A stretch of 64,000 nucleotides of DNA from Rhizobium pisi (GCF_003938655.1 NZ_RJJT01000003.1:1-64000), one strand, 5' to 3'. Counted from the stretch's first letter, positions 17,990 through 27,458 are shown. Notes: generated by a model not told the origin, from the sequence alone. Numbers and translations are program-made.

Positions 17990-19156
17990 TCACTCGGCAG
18001 GGGCAAGGGCGGCCCGGCCCCTGGCGGAGAGATAGGTGAGCGCCGTCGCGCCAAGGCCGATCAGGGCCATCAAGGCTGCGGCGAGCGGAACGCGGGTGAG
18101 ATCGAAGCCGGCGTCGATGACCAGGCCACCTGCCCAGGCACCCAGCGCATTTCCGGTGTTGAAGGCGCCGATGTTGATCGTCGAGACGAGGTTCGGGGCA
18201 TCCTTGCCGAAGCCGACGACGCCGACCTGAAGCGCCGGCACGGCGGCAAAGCTTGCCAGCGCCCAGAGGAAGAGGGTGATTTCAGCCGGGATCAAGAAGC
18301 GGCTCGTATAGCTGAAGGCGATCGAGGTGACGGCGATCGCCACGAAGACACCGGCAAGCGTCGCGCCGAGCCGCCAGTCGGCAAGCTTGCCGCCGACAAG
18401 GTTGCCGACAGTCAACCCGAGGCCGATCAGAAACAGCGTCCAGGTGACGCCTTCCGGCGAAACGCCGGTCACATCCCGCAGGAGCGGTGCGATATAGGTG
18501 AAGAGGGTAAACATCGAGGCGGCGAAGAAGACGGTGGTGGAGAGCGCCAGCCACAGGCCGCCATTTCTGAGCGCGGCGATCTCGCGCAGGATGCTGCCGT
18601 TTTCCTGCTGCCTGTCCTTCGGCAGGACGGCGATCAGGCCCGATATGGTGACGATGCCGATGACGGTGACGACACCGAAGGTGGCGCGCCAGCCATAGGC
18701 CTGGCCGATCGCGGTGCCGAGCGGCACGCCAAGGACGTTGGCGAGCGTCAGCCCGGTGAACATGAGCGCGACGGCGCGAGCCTTGCGGTCTTCCGCGACG
18801 AGGCCGGCGGCGACGACCGAGCCGATGCCGAAGAAGGCGCCATGGCAGAGCGCAGTGACGATGCGCGCGATCATCAAGACCCAATAATCGCTCGCGAGAG
18901 CGCAAAGCAGGTTGCCGACGATGAAGAAGGCCATCAGTGCGATCAACGCGGTGCGGCGTTTCAGCTTCGCGGTCAAAACGGCCATCACGGGTGCGCCGAT
19001 GGCGACTGCCAGCGCATAACCGGTAACCAGCCACCCGGCCTGAGGAATGGTCACCTGGAGATCGGCGGCGACCTCCGGCAGAAGGCCCATGATGACGAAT
19101 TCGGTGGTGCCTATCGCAAAGGAGCTCAAGGCAAGAACGAGAAGGGAAAGCGGCAT
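17990..19156 (-). CDS. MFS transporter, DHA1 (AraJ/Bcr-like) drug efflux type
   Basis: The protein has 388 residues and 12 predicted helices. The N-terminus SSFAIGTTEFVIMGLLPEVA is the AraJ/YdhP-type motif, and the loop 2-3 motif reads KLKRRTALIALM. It sits between the ArsR gene (one base gap) and the OYE gene (25 bases). Members export sugars, chloramphenicol-like drugs or metabolites. Here the operon suggests efflux of the compound that derepresses ArsR. Confidence 0.9.
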   Translation of the reverse strand: MPLSLLVLALSSFAIGTTEFVIMGLLPEVAADLQVTIPQAGWLVTGYALAVAIGAPVMAVLTAKLKRRTALIALMAFFIVGNLLCALASDYWVLMIARIVTALCHGAFFGIGSVVAAGLVAEDRKARAVALMFTGLTLANVLGVPLGTAIGQAYGWRATFGVVTVIGIVTISGLIAVLPKDRQQENGSILREIAALRNGGLWLALSTTVFFAASMFTLFTYIAPLLRDVTGVSPEGVTWTLFLIGLGLTVGNLVGGKLADWRLGATLAGVFVAIAVTSIAFSYTSRFLIPAEITLFLWALASFAAVPALQVGVVGFGKDAPNLVSTINIGAFNTGNALGAWAGGLVIDAGFDLTRVPLAAALMALIGLGATALTYLSARGRAALAPAE

Positions 19157-19157
19157 G

Positions 19158-19457
19158 TCATAGATCCTGTGTCAGCTGCTTCAGGAAAGCGGCGATCGTT
19201 TCTTCGTTGCGCTTGTAGAAGATCCACTGGCCGACGCGTTTGGTGGTGACGAGGCCGGCGCGGTGCAGCGTTCCCAAATGGGCGGAGACCGTCGACTGCG
19301 ACAGGCCGCAGCGCTCGAACTGGCTGGCACAGACACCCATTTCGAAAGGGTGTTCCTGCGAGGGGAAGTGTTCCTCAGGATTTTTCAGCCAACTCAGAAT
19401 GTCCATCCGTGCGGGATGGGCGAGGGCTTTGATGATTTCGTCTTTATCCATCGTCAT
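19158..19457 (-). CDS. ArsR-family repressor with cysteine pair
   Basis: The 99-residue protein is a single winged helix: MDILSWLKNPEEHF, then GLSQSTVSAHLGTLHRAGLV (recognition helix) and VGQWIFYKRNEE (wing). There is no CxC arsenic-type site. Instead GVCASQFERCGLSQS places two cysteines seven residues apart just before the recognition helix, suggesting thiol-based sensing of electrophiles or oxidants. It is first in the operon with the MFS and OYE genes, and is likely their autoregulated repressor. Confidence 0.9.
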   Translation of the reverse strand: MTMDKDEIIKALAHPARMDILSWLKNPEEHFPSQEHPFEMGVCASQFERCGLSQSTVSAHLGTLHRAGLVTTKRVGQWIFYKRNEETIAAFLKQLTQDL

Positions 19458-19564
19458 TCGCCGAACTATAAATCGTATTTAGCCGATATATGGATCGGTA
19501 GGTGTCGATATGCAAATCACGGAGATGTGAGGCGGCGGGTTTTGCTGAGTGAGCAAATTTTAGG

Positions 19565-19682
19565 CAAAAAAAGAGGGCCGCTGGAAAACCAGGGCCCTTA
19601 TAATTGTGAAGGTCAAAAACCTCCAGAGGGGAACAGCTAATGCGGTGGTACTGGGAGAGAAACCACAAAATGCATCAGCTGG
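19565..19682 (-). ncRNA. AbcR-type trans-acting sRNA, promoter-distal copy
   Basis: The transcript is about 115 nt on the minus strand. The 3' end is a clear terminator: GGGCC and GGCCC arms around an A/T/C-rich loop, followed by seven or more U. The core from 19573 to about 19659 repeats almost base for base 222 bases away, and CTCTCCCAG near the 5' end offers an anti-Shine-Dalgarno stretch. Tandem copies beside a LysR gene next to trxB match the alpha-r15 family (AbcR1/AbcR2; SmrC15/SmrC16 in Sinorhizobium), Hfq-dependent repressors of ABC-transporter mRNAs. The 5' end is inferred from a CATATC-type -10 near 19690. Confidence 0.8.
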
Positions 19683-19724
19683 AATGGATATGGTGCTTCC
19701 TTGTGCAGGTTTCAATGCTTTTTT

Positions 19725-19744
19725 GTGCATGTCTGCTATGCGCC
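19725..19744 (-). promoter_or_regulatory. Candidate LysR-type box of the distal sRNA
   Basis: GTGCAT and ATGCGCC arms separated by 7 bases (plus-strand reading) lie about 50 bases upstream of the inferred sRNA start. The same arms recur at the same distance before the second copy. It is probably bound by the adjacent LsrB/VtlR regulator. Confidence 0.55.
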
Positions 19745-19787
19745 GCACAATTTTTTTGCGATGCGGCATTTATCGAGGAGGCAAGGC

Positions 19788-19905
19788 AAAAAAAGAGGGC
19801 CACTGGAAAACCAGGGCCCTTATAAGTGTGAAGGTCAAAAACCTCCAGAGGGGAACAGCTAATGCGGTGGAACTGGGAGGAAAAGCCACCATGTGCATCA
19901 GCTAT
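19788..19905 (-). ncRNA. AbcR-type trans-acting sRNA, promoter-proximal copy
   Basis: This is the second copy of the sRNA, offset by 222 bases. From 19795 to about 19879 it differs from the first copy at only a few positions. It has the same GGGCC...GGCCC terminator with a U-run (A-run 19788-19794 on the plus strand) and a CTCCCAG stretch near the 5' end. Divergence is concentrated at the 5' end, as expected if the two differ in target choice or expression. Which copy is AbcR1 or AbcR2 cannot be said from this sequence alone. Confidence 0.8.
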
Positions 19906-19947
19906 GTGCGATATGGTCGTTTAATGGGCAAACAACAACCCTTTTTT

Positions 19948-19967
19948 GTGCATGCCAGTCATGCGCC
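19948..19967 (-). promoter_or_regulatory. Candidate LysR-type box of the proximal sRNA
   Basis: GTGCAT at 19948-19953 and ATGCGCC at 19961-19967 have the same 7-base spacing as the box at 19725-19744. Each box is preceded on the plus strand by CTTTTTT. Box-to-start distance is about 45-60 bases, which suits LysR activation. Confidence 0.55.
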
Positions 19968-20003
19968 TTCTGCATAGTTGCAATTTATTCCATAAAACCG
20001 GGA

Positions 20004-20900
20004 TCAAAAGTTCCAGTTTCTGGCCTTGCTGACGATGAAATCTCGGAAGGCCTTCAACTTGGCGGCGTTCTTGATTTCGTCGGGATAGCAGAAATAAGTA
20101 TCGAAAGAGGGGACATCGGCGTTGATCGCCAGCTGAATCAGGCCCGGGTCGCGGCCGACGATGTAATCCGGCAGGCAGGCGACGCCGATGCCGAGCAGGC
20201 AGGCCCGCTTGATCGAGGTCTGGCTGTTGATCTGCAGATGCGGGATGCGCTTGTTGTCGGACGAGCGACCGGCGACCTCAAGCCAGTTGACGTCGAGCAG
20301 GTAGCTCGGTGCCGGCTCGCCGAAGGTGATGATGCGGTGATTGTCGAGATCCTCGATCTTCTGCGGTTCGCCGTGGCGGTTGATATAGGAAGGCGCCGCA
20401 TAGACGTGCATGTGCACGGTGAAGAGCTTGCGCTGGATGAGGTCGGACTGCTGAGGCTGGCGCAGGCGGATCGCGCAGTCGGCATGGCGCATGTTCACAT
20501 CCACTTCCTCGTTGTCGAGGATGAGCTGGATCTGCACATCGGGATAGAGCTGCAGGAATTCCTGGATCTTGTCGGTCAGCCAGCCCTGGCCGAGGCCGAC
20601 GGTCGTCGTGACGCGCAGCTTGCCGGACGGCGTCTCGGTCGTCTCGGTGAGCTGCATCTTCACGGTTTCGAGCTTCAGCAGCACGTCATGGGCGGTGCGG
20701 TAAAGCAGTTCGCCCTGTTCCGTCAGGATCAGGCCGCGCGCATGGCGGTGAAATAGCTTGGTGCCGACATCCTGCTCCAGCGCGCTTACCTGACGGCTGA
20801 TGGCGGATTGGGACAGATGCAGTTTATCTGCCGCATGCGTGAACGAACCCGCCTCGGCCGCTGCGTGAAAAATACGCAGCTTGTCCCAATCCAATGGCAT
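20004..20900 (-). CDS. lsrB: LysR-family regulator LsrB/VtlR
   Basis: The protein has 298 residues from ATG 20900, preceded by GAGGCGGGGGA; an ATG at 20915 overlaps that ribosome site. The HTH reads KLRIFHAAAEAGSFTHAADK, then LHLSQSAISRQVSALEQDVG, with the effector domain from about 90. Cysteines in RHADCAIRLR and RACLLGIGVACLPDY could be redox-active. Synteny with trxB and tandem AbcR sRNAs identifies it as LsrB (Sinorhizobium) or VtlR (Brucella/Agrobacterium), a regulator tied to redox balance, LPS and symbiosis or virulence, and known to activate abcR2 in Brucella. It follows trxB by 22 bases and is probably in an operon with it. Confidence 0.88.
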   Translation of the reverse strand: MPLDWDKLRIFHAAAEAGSFTHAADKLHLSQSAISRQVSALEQDVGTKLFHRHARGLILTEQGELLYRTAHDVLLKLETVKMQLTETTETPSGKLRVTTTVGLGQGWLTDKIQEFLQLYPDVQIQLILDNEEVDVNMRHADCAIRLRQPQQSDLIQRKLFTVHMHVYAAPSYINRHGEPQKIEDLDNHRIITFGEPAPSYLLDVNWLEVAGRSSDNKRIPHLQINSQTSIKRACLLGIGVACLPDYIVGRDPGLIQLAINADVPSFDTYFCYPDEIKNAAKLKAFRDFIVSKARNWNF

Positions 20901-20922
20901 TCCCCCGCCTCTCATGCCGGTC

Positions 20923-21897
20923 TTACTCCGCGGCCACGGCGACGGGCATGTGGCCCGTCAGGTATCGTTCGGCTTCAAGCGCTGCCATGCATCCCATGCC
21001 GGCGGCGGTGATTGCCTGGCGGAACGTATCGTCCGTGACGTCGCCGGCGGCATAGACCCCCTCCAGGCTGGTCGCGGTCGAATCGGGCGCCGTCCAGAGA
21101 TAGCCATTGTCCTTCAGCTTCAATCTGTCCTTGAAAAGCTCGGTTGCCGGGGCATGGCCGATCGCGACGAAGACGCCGTCGATCGCCATTTCCGTGATGG
21201 CGCCCGTGCGCGTGTCGCGCAGGCGCGCGCCGGAAACGGATTGCGGCATCGGGGGCTTGGCCGGCGTACCAGTGATTTCGGCCACCTCGGTGTTCCACAG
21301 CACCTTGACGTTTTCCTTGGAGAACAGGCGTTCCTGCAGGATCTTCTCCGCCCGGAAGAAATCGCGACGATGCACCAATGTGACCGATTTGGCGATATTG
21401 GAGAGATAAAGAGCCTCCTCGACGGCGCTGTTGCCGCCGCCGACTACGATCACGTCCTTGTTGCGATAGAAGAAACCGTCGCAGGTGGCGCAGGCCGAGA
21501 CGCCGAAGCCCTGGAAATGCTGTTCACTCTCGATGCCGAGCCACTTGGCCTTGGCGCCCGTGGCGATGATCAAAGTATCTGCTGTCCAGACCTGGCCGCT
21601 GTCGGTGCGGGCGACGAAGGGACGCTGGTTCATATCGACTTCGGTCACGAGGTCGTTGACGATCTCGGCGCCGACATGTTTGGCCTGCTGCAGCATCTGC
21701 TCCATCAGCCAGGGACCCTGGATCGGATCGGCAAAGCCCGGATAATTCTCGACGTCGGTGGTAATCATCAGCTGGCCGCCCTGTTCGAGACCGGCGATCA
21801 GAACCGGTTTCAGCATGGCGCGCGCGGCATAGACCGCGGCGGTATAGCCGGCGGGTCCGGAACCGATGATGAGCACCTTCGTGTGGCGGGCAGGCAT
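20923..21897 (-). CDS. trxB: Thioredoxin reductase
   Basis: The 324-residue protein is full length. It has the FAD motif IGSGPAGYTAAVYAARA at the N-terminus, redox CATC at 136-139 in ACATCDGFFY, the NADPH motif VGGGNSAVEEALYLS, and the C-terminal GVYAAGDVTDDTFRQA motif. It transfers electrons from NADPH to thioredoxin in the cytoplasm. It is upstream of lsrB in the same transcription unit and divergent from the Lrp gene, a conserved rhizobial order. Confidence 0.96.
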   Translation of the reverse strand: MPARHTKVLIIGSGPAGYTAAVYAARAMLKPVLIAGLEQGGQLMITTDVENYPGFADPIQGPWLMEQMLQQAKHVGAEIVNDLVTEVDMNQRPFVARTDSGQVWTADTLIIATGAKAKWLGIESEQHFQGFGVSACATCDGFFYRNKDVIVVGGGNSAVEEALYLSNIAKSVTLVHRRDFFRAEKILQERLFSKENVKVLWNTEVAEITGTPAKPPMPQSVSGARLRDTRTGAITEMAIDGVFVAIGHAPATELFKDRLKLKDNGYLWTAPDSTATSLEGVYAAGDVTDDTFRQAITAAGMGCMAALEAERYLTGHMPVAVAAE

Positions 21898-22128
21898 GTC
21901 ATTTCCTTTCGACTGGCAGGAGAGCGGCGGCTAGGTGGCGATTGCGGCCGTTTCGCGGTCCATGCGCCATTTATGAACGTCCAATGCTATTATTCAAGGG
22001 CAGCCTTGCATTACCAACAAGGCAAATCTTCCTGTTGTGCAAGAATCCGTCATCACAGTGAAACTTTCTTGCGTATTCCGCGGCTTTATATAGAAGCTCG
22101 CCGCGGAGAATTAAAGAAAGGCAATGAT

Positions 22129-22596
22129 GTGGGGCGGACGGAACTCGACGTCATCGACATAAAGATCCTCCGGGAGCTGCAGGCCGACGGCCGCATGACC
22201 AACGTGGAGCTCGCCGACCGGGTCGGCATCTCGGCGCCGCCGTGCCTCCGCCGGGTGCGCAAGCTCGAGGAAGCGGGGGTCATCGAGGGCTATCACGCGA
22301 TGCTGAACAGCCCGAAGCTCGGCTTCGACCTCGTCGCCTTCTGCATGGTCGGCCTCAAGCACCAATCGGAAGGCAACCTCAAGGCCTTTGCCGCCGCCAC
22401 CACCGAATGGCCGCTCGTGCGCCAGGCCTGGATGGTCTCGGGCGACAGCGATTTCCTGCTGCATTGCGTGGCGGAAAACCTCACCAGCTTCCAGGATTTC
22501 GTCATCGAGGTGCTGACGGCGAACGAGCACGTGGATACGGTGCGCACCATGCTGACGATCCGGCAGGTGAAGAAGCTGGGACTGGTGGAAGTCTGA
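22129..22596 (+). CDS. Lrp/AsnC-family transcriptional regulator
   Basis: The protein has 155 residues from GTG 22129, with AAAGG eight bases upstream. The frame is open far upstream, but that part is antisense to trxB. The HTH covers DVIDIKILRELQADGRMTNV and ELADRVGISAPPCLRRVRKL, and the RAM/ACT-like effector domain runs from LGFDLVAFCMVGL to VRTMLTIRQVKKL. It should form octamers or dimers and sense an amino acid. It diverges from trxB. Confidence 0.88.
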   Translation: MGRTELDVIDIKILRELQADGRMTNVELADRVGISAPPCLRRVRKLEEAGVIEGYHAMLNSPKLGFDLVAFCMVGLKHQSEGNLKAFAAATTEWPLVRQAWMVSGDSDFLLHCVAENLTSFQDFVIEVLTANEHVDTVRTMLTIRQVKKLGLVEV

Positions 22597-22619
22597 ACGG
22601 CCACGGACCTTGATCGCCG

Positions 22620-23966
22620 CTACTTGCGCGAGGCATAGCCGCCGCGGTTGATGCCGTGGCGCTGGAGCTTGTCGTAGAAGGTCTTCCTGGGAATGCCGAG
22701 CGCCTCGATGGTGCGGCGCACGTCGCCGTCATTGGCCGACAGAGCGTCGCGAATGATCTCCGCCTCATAACGTTCCAGCCGTTCGGGAAGCGTGCCGCCC
22801 GCCGGCGGTTGAGGAACTACTGCCGGTCCACGGCCTTCGACGCCGAGCACCACGCGTTCGGCATAATGGGAAAGCTCGCGGACATTGCCCGGCCAGGCAT
22901 GTGCGGCGAGATGGCGTCGCACATCGGGCGAAAGCTCGGGCACATCGCGGCGGAAGCGCTCGGCGGCGCGAGCGGCGAAATGAGAAAACAACAGCGGAAT
23001 ATCGTCGCGGCGTTCTCTCAGCGGCGGAATGGAGATCGTCACGACGTTCAGCCGGTAATAGAGATCCTCGCGAAAATCGCCGCGCACATCGGGATCTCCG
23101 AGGTCGATCTTGGCAGCAGCGACCACGCGCAGATCGACCGGGCGCACCTCGTTGGTGCCGAGCGGCGTGATTTCACGCATTTCCAGCACCCTCAGCATCT
23201 TAACCTGCGTGGCGACGGGCATGCTCTCGATCTCGTCGAGGAAAAGCGTGCCGCCGCTTGCGTGTTCGATGCGGCCTGTACGGCGCTTCTGGGCACCGGT
23301 AAAGGCGCCGGCCTCGTGGCCGAAGAGCTCGCTTTCGATGACGGTTTCGGGGAGCGCCCCGCAGTTCAGCGCCACGAAATTACCCTTCCGGCGCCGGCTC
23401 CACTGGTGCAGGATCTGGGCGACGACTTCCTTGCCGCTGCCGGTTTCGCCGGCGACTAGCACGTCCACATCGGTATCAGCGATGTGGCGAAGAATGTTTC
23501 TCAGGTTTTCCATGACCGGCGTCTGGCCGATCAGGGGCAAGGTTTCCTGCGCATTTTCGGCCGCCCTGCGCAACATGCGATTTTCCAGAACGAGCCGTCG
23601 TTTTTCGCTCGCGCGGCGCACGCTTTGGACGAGCCGGTCGGCGGCGAAGGGTTTGGCGATGAAATCATAGGCGCCGTCCTGGATGGCCTGGACGGCCATG
23701 GGAATATCGCCGTGGCCGGTCATCAAAATCACCGGCAGGTCTGCATCCATGCCCTTGAGCGTGGCGAAGAACTGCAGCCCATCGATTTCGGGCATGCGGA
23801 TATCGGTGACGACGGGGCCGGCAAAATCCGCCGGCAGGTCCGCCAGCGCGGCTTTCGCGCCGTCATAGGCTGAAACGGAAAAGCCGGCGAGTTCGAGCGT
23901 CTGGGCGGTGGCGCGGCGCAAATCCTTGTCGTCGTCGATCAGCGCAACGGGGCTTAGTGTGTCCAT
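22620..23966 (-). CDS. dctD: DctD, sigma-54-dependent response regulator for C4-dicarboxylate transport
   Basis: The protein has 448 residues. The receiver domain has phospho-acceptor Asp55 in [11 protein letters not shown]. The central AAA+ domain has Walker A GETGSGKE, the sigma-54-contact GAFTGA loop in [16 protein letters not shown], and Walker [12 protein letters not shown]. The C-terminal Fis-type HTH is [20 protein letters not shown]. Phosphorylated DctD binds upstream sites and activates dctA with sigma-54. It starts 4 bases after the dctB stop, in one operon and divergent from dctA. Confidence 0.95.
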   Translation of the reverse strand: MDTLSPVALIDDDKDLRRATAQTLELAGFSVSAYDGAKAALADLPADFAGPVVTDIRMPEIDGLQFFATLKGMDADLPVILMTGHGDIPMAVQAIQDGAYDFIAKPFAADRLVQSVRRASEKRRLVLENRMLRRAAENAQETLPLIGQTPVMENLRNILRHIADTDVDVLVAGETGSGKEVVAQILHQWSRRRKGNFVALNCGALPETVIESELFGHEAGAFTGAQKRRTGRIEHASGGTLFLDEIESMPVATQVKMLRVLEMREITPLGTNEVRPVDLRVVAAAKIDLGDPDVRGDFREDLYYRLNVVTISIPPLRERRDDIPLLFSHFAARAAERFRRDVPELSPDVRRHLAAHAWPGNVRELSHYAERVVLGVEGRGPAVVPQPPAGGTLPERLERYEAEIIRDALSANDGDVRRTIEALGIPRKTFYDKLQRHGINRGGYASRK

Positions 23967-23970
23967 GATC

Positions 23971-25827
23971 TCAAGCCCTCCGGAGATGAACGATGAACCG
24001 GGTTCCCTTGTCGTCGCTGTCGACCTCCATCCGGCCGCCGTAATCGCCGACGATATCCTTGGAGATGACGAGCCCGAGCCCCAGGCCCTTTTCCTTTGAT
24101 GTGTTGAACGGCGTGAACAGGCCTTTGCGGATATCAGGCGAAATGCCGGGGCCGTTGTCGGCGACCGTCAGGGTCACCGTCTTCGCATCGACCGAGGTCC
24201 GGACCTCGACGCGGCCGAGGTCGGCTTTCGGGGCGACAGCCTCCAGCGCATTCTGAAGCAGGTTGATGAGCACCTGTTCGAGGCGGATCCTGTTTCCCAT
24301 GACCTGCAGGTCGGCAGGCGGCAGGTCGATATCAAGCGTGTCCATGCGCCCGGCAAAGCGGCTGCGGAGCAGCATCACGGCCCCCTCGATGACGTCCTTC
24401 AAGCCGGTCGGCTCGGCACTACCGCGGCCCTTGCGGGCAAAGGTCTTTAGTTCCTCGGTGATCGCGCCGATACGCTCCGTCAGCGTCGCGATATTCTCGA
24501 GGTTTTCGCCGGCGGGCGCGGTCTGGCCGCGGTCGAGGAAGGTGCGGGCGTTGTCCGCATAGGCGCGAATGGTCGCGACCGGCTGGTTGATCTCGTGGGC
24601 GACGCCGGCGGCCACCTGACCGAGGATCGCCAGGCGGTTCGCCTGCACCAGATCCTGCTGCACCGCCTGCAGCTTCTGCTCCGTGCTCCTGTGACCGACG
24701 ATTTCGGCTTGCAGCCGGTCGCGCGCCTGGCTGAGATCGAGCGTCCGCTCGGTCACACGCCGTTCCAGTTCCTCGCGCGCCTGCTGCTCCCTTGATATCC
24801 TGAGGGTGACCGCCTGGCGCCGGCGCAGCAGGAAGGCGGCTGCGGCGAGCAGCGGCAGGAGTGTGAGGAGCGCCAGCATGCGGGCTTCGCGAATTCCGGC
24901 ATCGACGGCGGGGCCGAGCGCCACCAGGTGCTGCAAACGCCATCCGGTCTCGGGAACCGGCGTGCCGACATCGAGAAACCTGGTCTTTCCGGCGCCGCCC
25001 GGCATGACGATCTCGACGACGTCGAGCCTGTCGCCGAGGTTTCGGACGGTATCGAGCGGCAGAGGCTGAAGCGGCGCATCGCCGAACTGCAGACTTTCGC
25101 GGATCGCCGTCAGCCGGTCCCCTGCGATCCGGCCGATCGTCATGAACCGCCATGACGGAATGCTGGTGATAAGGACGATGCCGCGATCGTCGACGACATA
25201 GGAAGGGGCGTCGGTGGCGTTCCAATCCGCCTCGACGTCGTCGAATTCCACCTTGACCACGACGACGCCGAGGAGGCCGTTGCTGCCGGATATTCGCTCC
25301 GAGATATAAAGGCCGGGTTTCTTGCTGACGGTGCCGAGGGCGAAATGCTCGGCCTGTCCTTGGGCGACGGCGCCCTGAAAATATTCCCGGAAGCGATAGT
25401 CATTGCCGACGAAACTGGTCGGCTCGCGCCAGTTGCTGGCCGAAACGGCCATGCCGTCCTTGTCGATAACATAGATGACGGCGGCTTTCGTGCCCGCCGC
25501 CAGCATTTCCAGCTTCTGGCTGAGCCGCTCGAAGGCGCCGGCATCGCCTCCGGCGAGTGCTGTGGCGAGTGCGTTGTCCTGTGACAGCACGAAGGGAAGG
25601 GCCCGGTATTTTTCAAGGACGGTGCGCAGCAGCGCGGCATTCAGCCTTGCATCCATGCGGGCCTGTTCCGCGAGGGCGGCCTCTGCCCGGCGCCGGCCGA
25701 TCTCGCCGCTCGCCCAGAGGCTTGCCACGACGGCAAGGAGCGCGACGACCGCATAGGCCCACCACATCCGACGGATGCGATGGTGCAGGGGCAGGGCGGG
25801 CCACAGCGACGATACGGATAAGGACAT
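23971..25827 (-). CDS. dctB: DctB, C4-dicarboxylate sensor histidine kinase
   Basis: The protein has 618 residues. TM1 lies at about 22-40, a periplasmic tandem-PAS-type sensor at about 41-315, and TM2 at about 318-335. A coiled-coil linker ([20 protein letters not shown]) follows, then the H-box with His411 in [17 protein letters not shown], and N and G boxes ([23 protein letters not shown]). It senses succinate, malate and fumarate and phosphorylates DctD. RYR-type sensor motifs ([10 protein letters not shown]) near 141-150 match the DctB ligand pocket. Confidence 0.95.
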   Translation of the reverse strand: MSLSVSSLWPALPLHHRIRRMWWAYAVVALLAVVASLWASGEIGRRRAEAALAEQARMDARLNAALLRTVLEKYRALPFVLSQDNALATALAGGDAGAFERLSQKLEMLAAGTKAAVIYVIDKDGMAVSASNWREPTSFVGNDYRFREYFQGAVAQGQAEHFALGTVSKKPGLYISERISGSNGLLGVVVVKVEFDDVEADWNATDAPSYVVDDRGIVLITSIPSWRFMTIGRIAGDRLTAIRESLQFGDAPLQPLPLDTVRNLGDRLDVVEIVMPGGAGKTRFLDVGTPVPETGWRLQHLVALGPAVDAGIREARMLALLTLLPLLAAAAFLLRRRQAVTLRISREQQAREELERRVTERTLDLSQARDRLQAEIVGHRSTEQKLQAVQQDLVQANRLAILGQVAAGVAHEINQPVATIRAYADNARTFLDRGQTAPAGENLENIATLTERIGAITEELKTFARKGRGSAEPTGLKDVIEGAVMLLRSRFAGRMDTLDIDLPPADLQVMGNRIRLEQVLINLLQNALEAVAPKADLGRVEVRTSVDAKTVTLTVADNGPGISPDIRKGLFTPFNTSKEKGLGLGLVISKDIVGDYGGRMEVDSDDKGTRFIVHLRRA

Positions 25828-25835
25828 GGGGGAAT

Positions 25836-25885
25836 TTGTGCACTTTTCTGCACTAGATGCAAATGGATTTGTGCGGATTTCCGCA
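25836..25885. promoter_or_regulatory. Two DctD-type upstream activator sites
   Basis: TGCGGA and TCCGCA (25872-25885) form an inverted repeat with a 2-base spacer. A second, weaker TTGTGCA...TGCACTA dyad lies at 25836-25855. The centres are about 33 bases apart, three helical turns, and 80-120 bases upstream of the sigma-54 promoter. This matches the known tandem DctD-site arrangement in rhizobia. Confidence 0.8.
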
Positions 25886-25960
25886 TTTCTTAACGATGCA
25901 TTGATAGGTGCGAAAATTTTTATTTAATCAAATCAAGTTGTTATGGCGGTGCTGCGAAAC

Positions 25961-25975
25961 TGGCACGGCGGTTGC
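25961..25975 (+). promoter_or_regulatory. Sigma-54 (RpoN) promoter of dctA
   Basis: TGGCACGGCGGTTGC has the -24 GG (TGGCAC) and -12 GC (TTGC) elements at correct spacing, very near consensus. It lies 93 bases before the dctA ATG, in a gap that also holds the DctD-type sites. Confidence 0.92.
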
Positions 25976-26067
25976 GAAGGAGGTGGTAACAACGGCTGAG
26001 CTGTTGGAGTGAAGCGAACGGCTCGGGAGGCCGGAGTTCGTTCCGGACGAGCCTTTAGGAGGACATC

Positions 26068-27399
26068 ATGATCGCAGCACCATTGCATGCAGTCGCAGAC
26101 AGCAAGGGCAAGAAGCCCTTTTACGCGCATCTTTACGTTCAGGTTCTCGTGGCAATCGCCGCGGGTATCGTTCTCGGCCATTTTTATCCCGACCTCGGCA
26201 CGCAGCTGAAGCCGCTCGGCGATGCCTTCATCAAGCTCGTCAAGATGGTGATCGCGCCGGTCATCTTCCTGACGGTCGCAACCGGCATCGCCGGCATGAG
26301 CGACCTGAAGAAAGTCGGCCGCGTCGCAGGCAAGGCGATGCTGTACTTCCTGACCTTCTCGACGCTGGCTCTCATCATCGGCATGATCGTCGCCAATGTC
26401 GTCCAGCCCGGCGCCGGCATGAACATCGATCCGGCTTCGCTCGACCCGAAGACCGTCGCCACCTTTGCCGAGAAGGCGCATGAACAGAGCATCGTCGGCT
26501 TCCTCAGCAATATCATCCCGACGACGATCGTCGGCGCCTTTGCCGATGGCGACATTCTGCAGGTGCTTTTCTTCTCGGTGCTCTTCGGCATCGCGCTCGC
26601 CATGGTCGGCGAAAAGGGCGAGCAGGTCGTCAATTTCCTCAATGCCCTGACGGCTCCGGTCTTCAAGCTCGTCGCCATCCTGATGAAGGCCGCCCCGATC
26701 GGCGCCTTCGGCGCCATGGCCTTCACCATCGGCAAATACGGCATCGGATCGATCGCCAACCTCGCCATGCTGATCGGCACCTTCTATCTCACCTCGTTGC
26801 TCTTTGTCCTCGTCGTGCTCGGCGCCGTTGCCCGCTATAACGGCTTCTCGATCCTGGCGCTGCTGCGTTACATCAAGGAAGAGCTGCTGCTGGTCCTCGG
26901 AACCTCGTCTTCGGAGGCAGCACTTCCGGGACTGATGAACAAGATGGAAAAGGCCGGCTGCAAGCGCTCGGTGGTCGGTCTCGTCATCCCCACAGGCTAT
27001 TCCTTCAACCTCGACGGCACCAATATCTACATGACGCTGGCGGCCCTGTTCATTGCCCAGGCAACCGGCATCCATCTCTCCTGGGGTGACCAGATCCTGC
27101 TGCTCCTGGTGGCGATGCTGAGCTCCAAGGGTGCCGCCGGCATCACCGGCGCCGGCTTCATCACGCTTGCCGCAACGCTCTCCGTCGTGCCCTCCGTGCC
27201 GGTCGCCGGCATGGCGCTCATCCTCGGCATCGACCGCTTCATGTCGGAATGCCGGGCGCTGACGAACCTCGTCGGCAATGCGGTCGCGACGATCGTCGTC
27301 GCGCGCTGGGAAAAGGAACTCGACACCGTGCAGCTCGCCGCGGCGCTGGGCGGCCAGATTGACGAGACGTCAACCGCCGGGCTCCAGCCCGCCGAATAA
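26068..27399 (+). CDS. dctA: DctA, C4-dicarboxylate/H+ symporter
   Basis: The 443-residue protein is full length for the SDF (DAACS) family. Eight helices and two re-entrant hairpins are expected. Visible signatures are [20 protein letters not shown], the serine-rich hairpin [20 protein letters not shown] and the [18 protein letters not shown] stretch of helix 7 with the substrate-binding Asp/Asn. It imports succinate, malate and fumarate, and is essential for nitrogen-fixing bacteroids. TAGGAGG lies ahead of the ATG. Expression is driven from the RpoN promoter at 25961. Confidence 0.97.
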   Translation: MIAAPLHAVADSKGKKPFYAHLYVQVLVAIAAGIVLGHFYPDLGTQLKPLGDAFIKLVKMVIAPVIFLTVATGIAGMSDLKKVGRVAGKAMLYFLTFSTLALIIGMIVANVVQPGAGMNIDPASLDPKTVATFAEKAHEQSIVGFLSNIIPTTIVGAFADGDILQVLFFSVLFGIALAMVGEKGEQVVNFLNALTAPVFKLVAILMKAAPIGAFGAMAFTIGKYGIGSIANLAMLIGTFYLTSLLFVLVVLGAVARYNGFSILALLRYIKEELLLVLGTSSSEAALPGLMNKMEKAGCKRSVVGLVIPTGYSFNLDGTNIYMTLAALFIAQATGIHLSWGDQILLLLVAMLSSKGAAGITGAGFITLAATLSVVPSVPVAGMALILGIDRFMSECRALTNLVGNAVATIVVARWEKELDTVQLAAALGGQIDETSTAGLQPAE

Positions 27400-27427
27400 T
27401 CAGTCCTATTATTCACAATCCCGAGAG

Positions 27428-27458
27428 CGGCCCGTTATCCGACGGGCCGTTTTCTTTT
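27428..27458 (+). terminator. dctA terminator
   Basis: CGGCCCGT and ACGGGCCG pair around 6 bases and are followed by TTTTCTTTT. It is placed 28 bases after the dctA stop and next to the end of the convergent lpcC. Confidence 0.85.

Noticed and set aside
19606..19977. Plus-strand frame over the tandem sRNAs
   Set aside because: It is built from two repeat copies of the sRNA sequence. Terminator U-runs place the transcripts on the minus strand.
20881..22128. Upstream extension of the Lrp gene into trxB antisense
   Set aside because: The extension lacks family similarity. The GTG at 22129 has a ribosome site and gives normal Lrp length.
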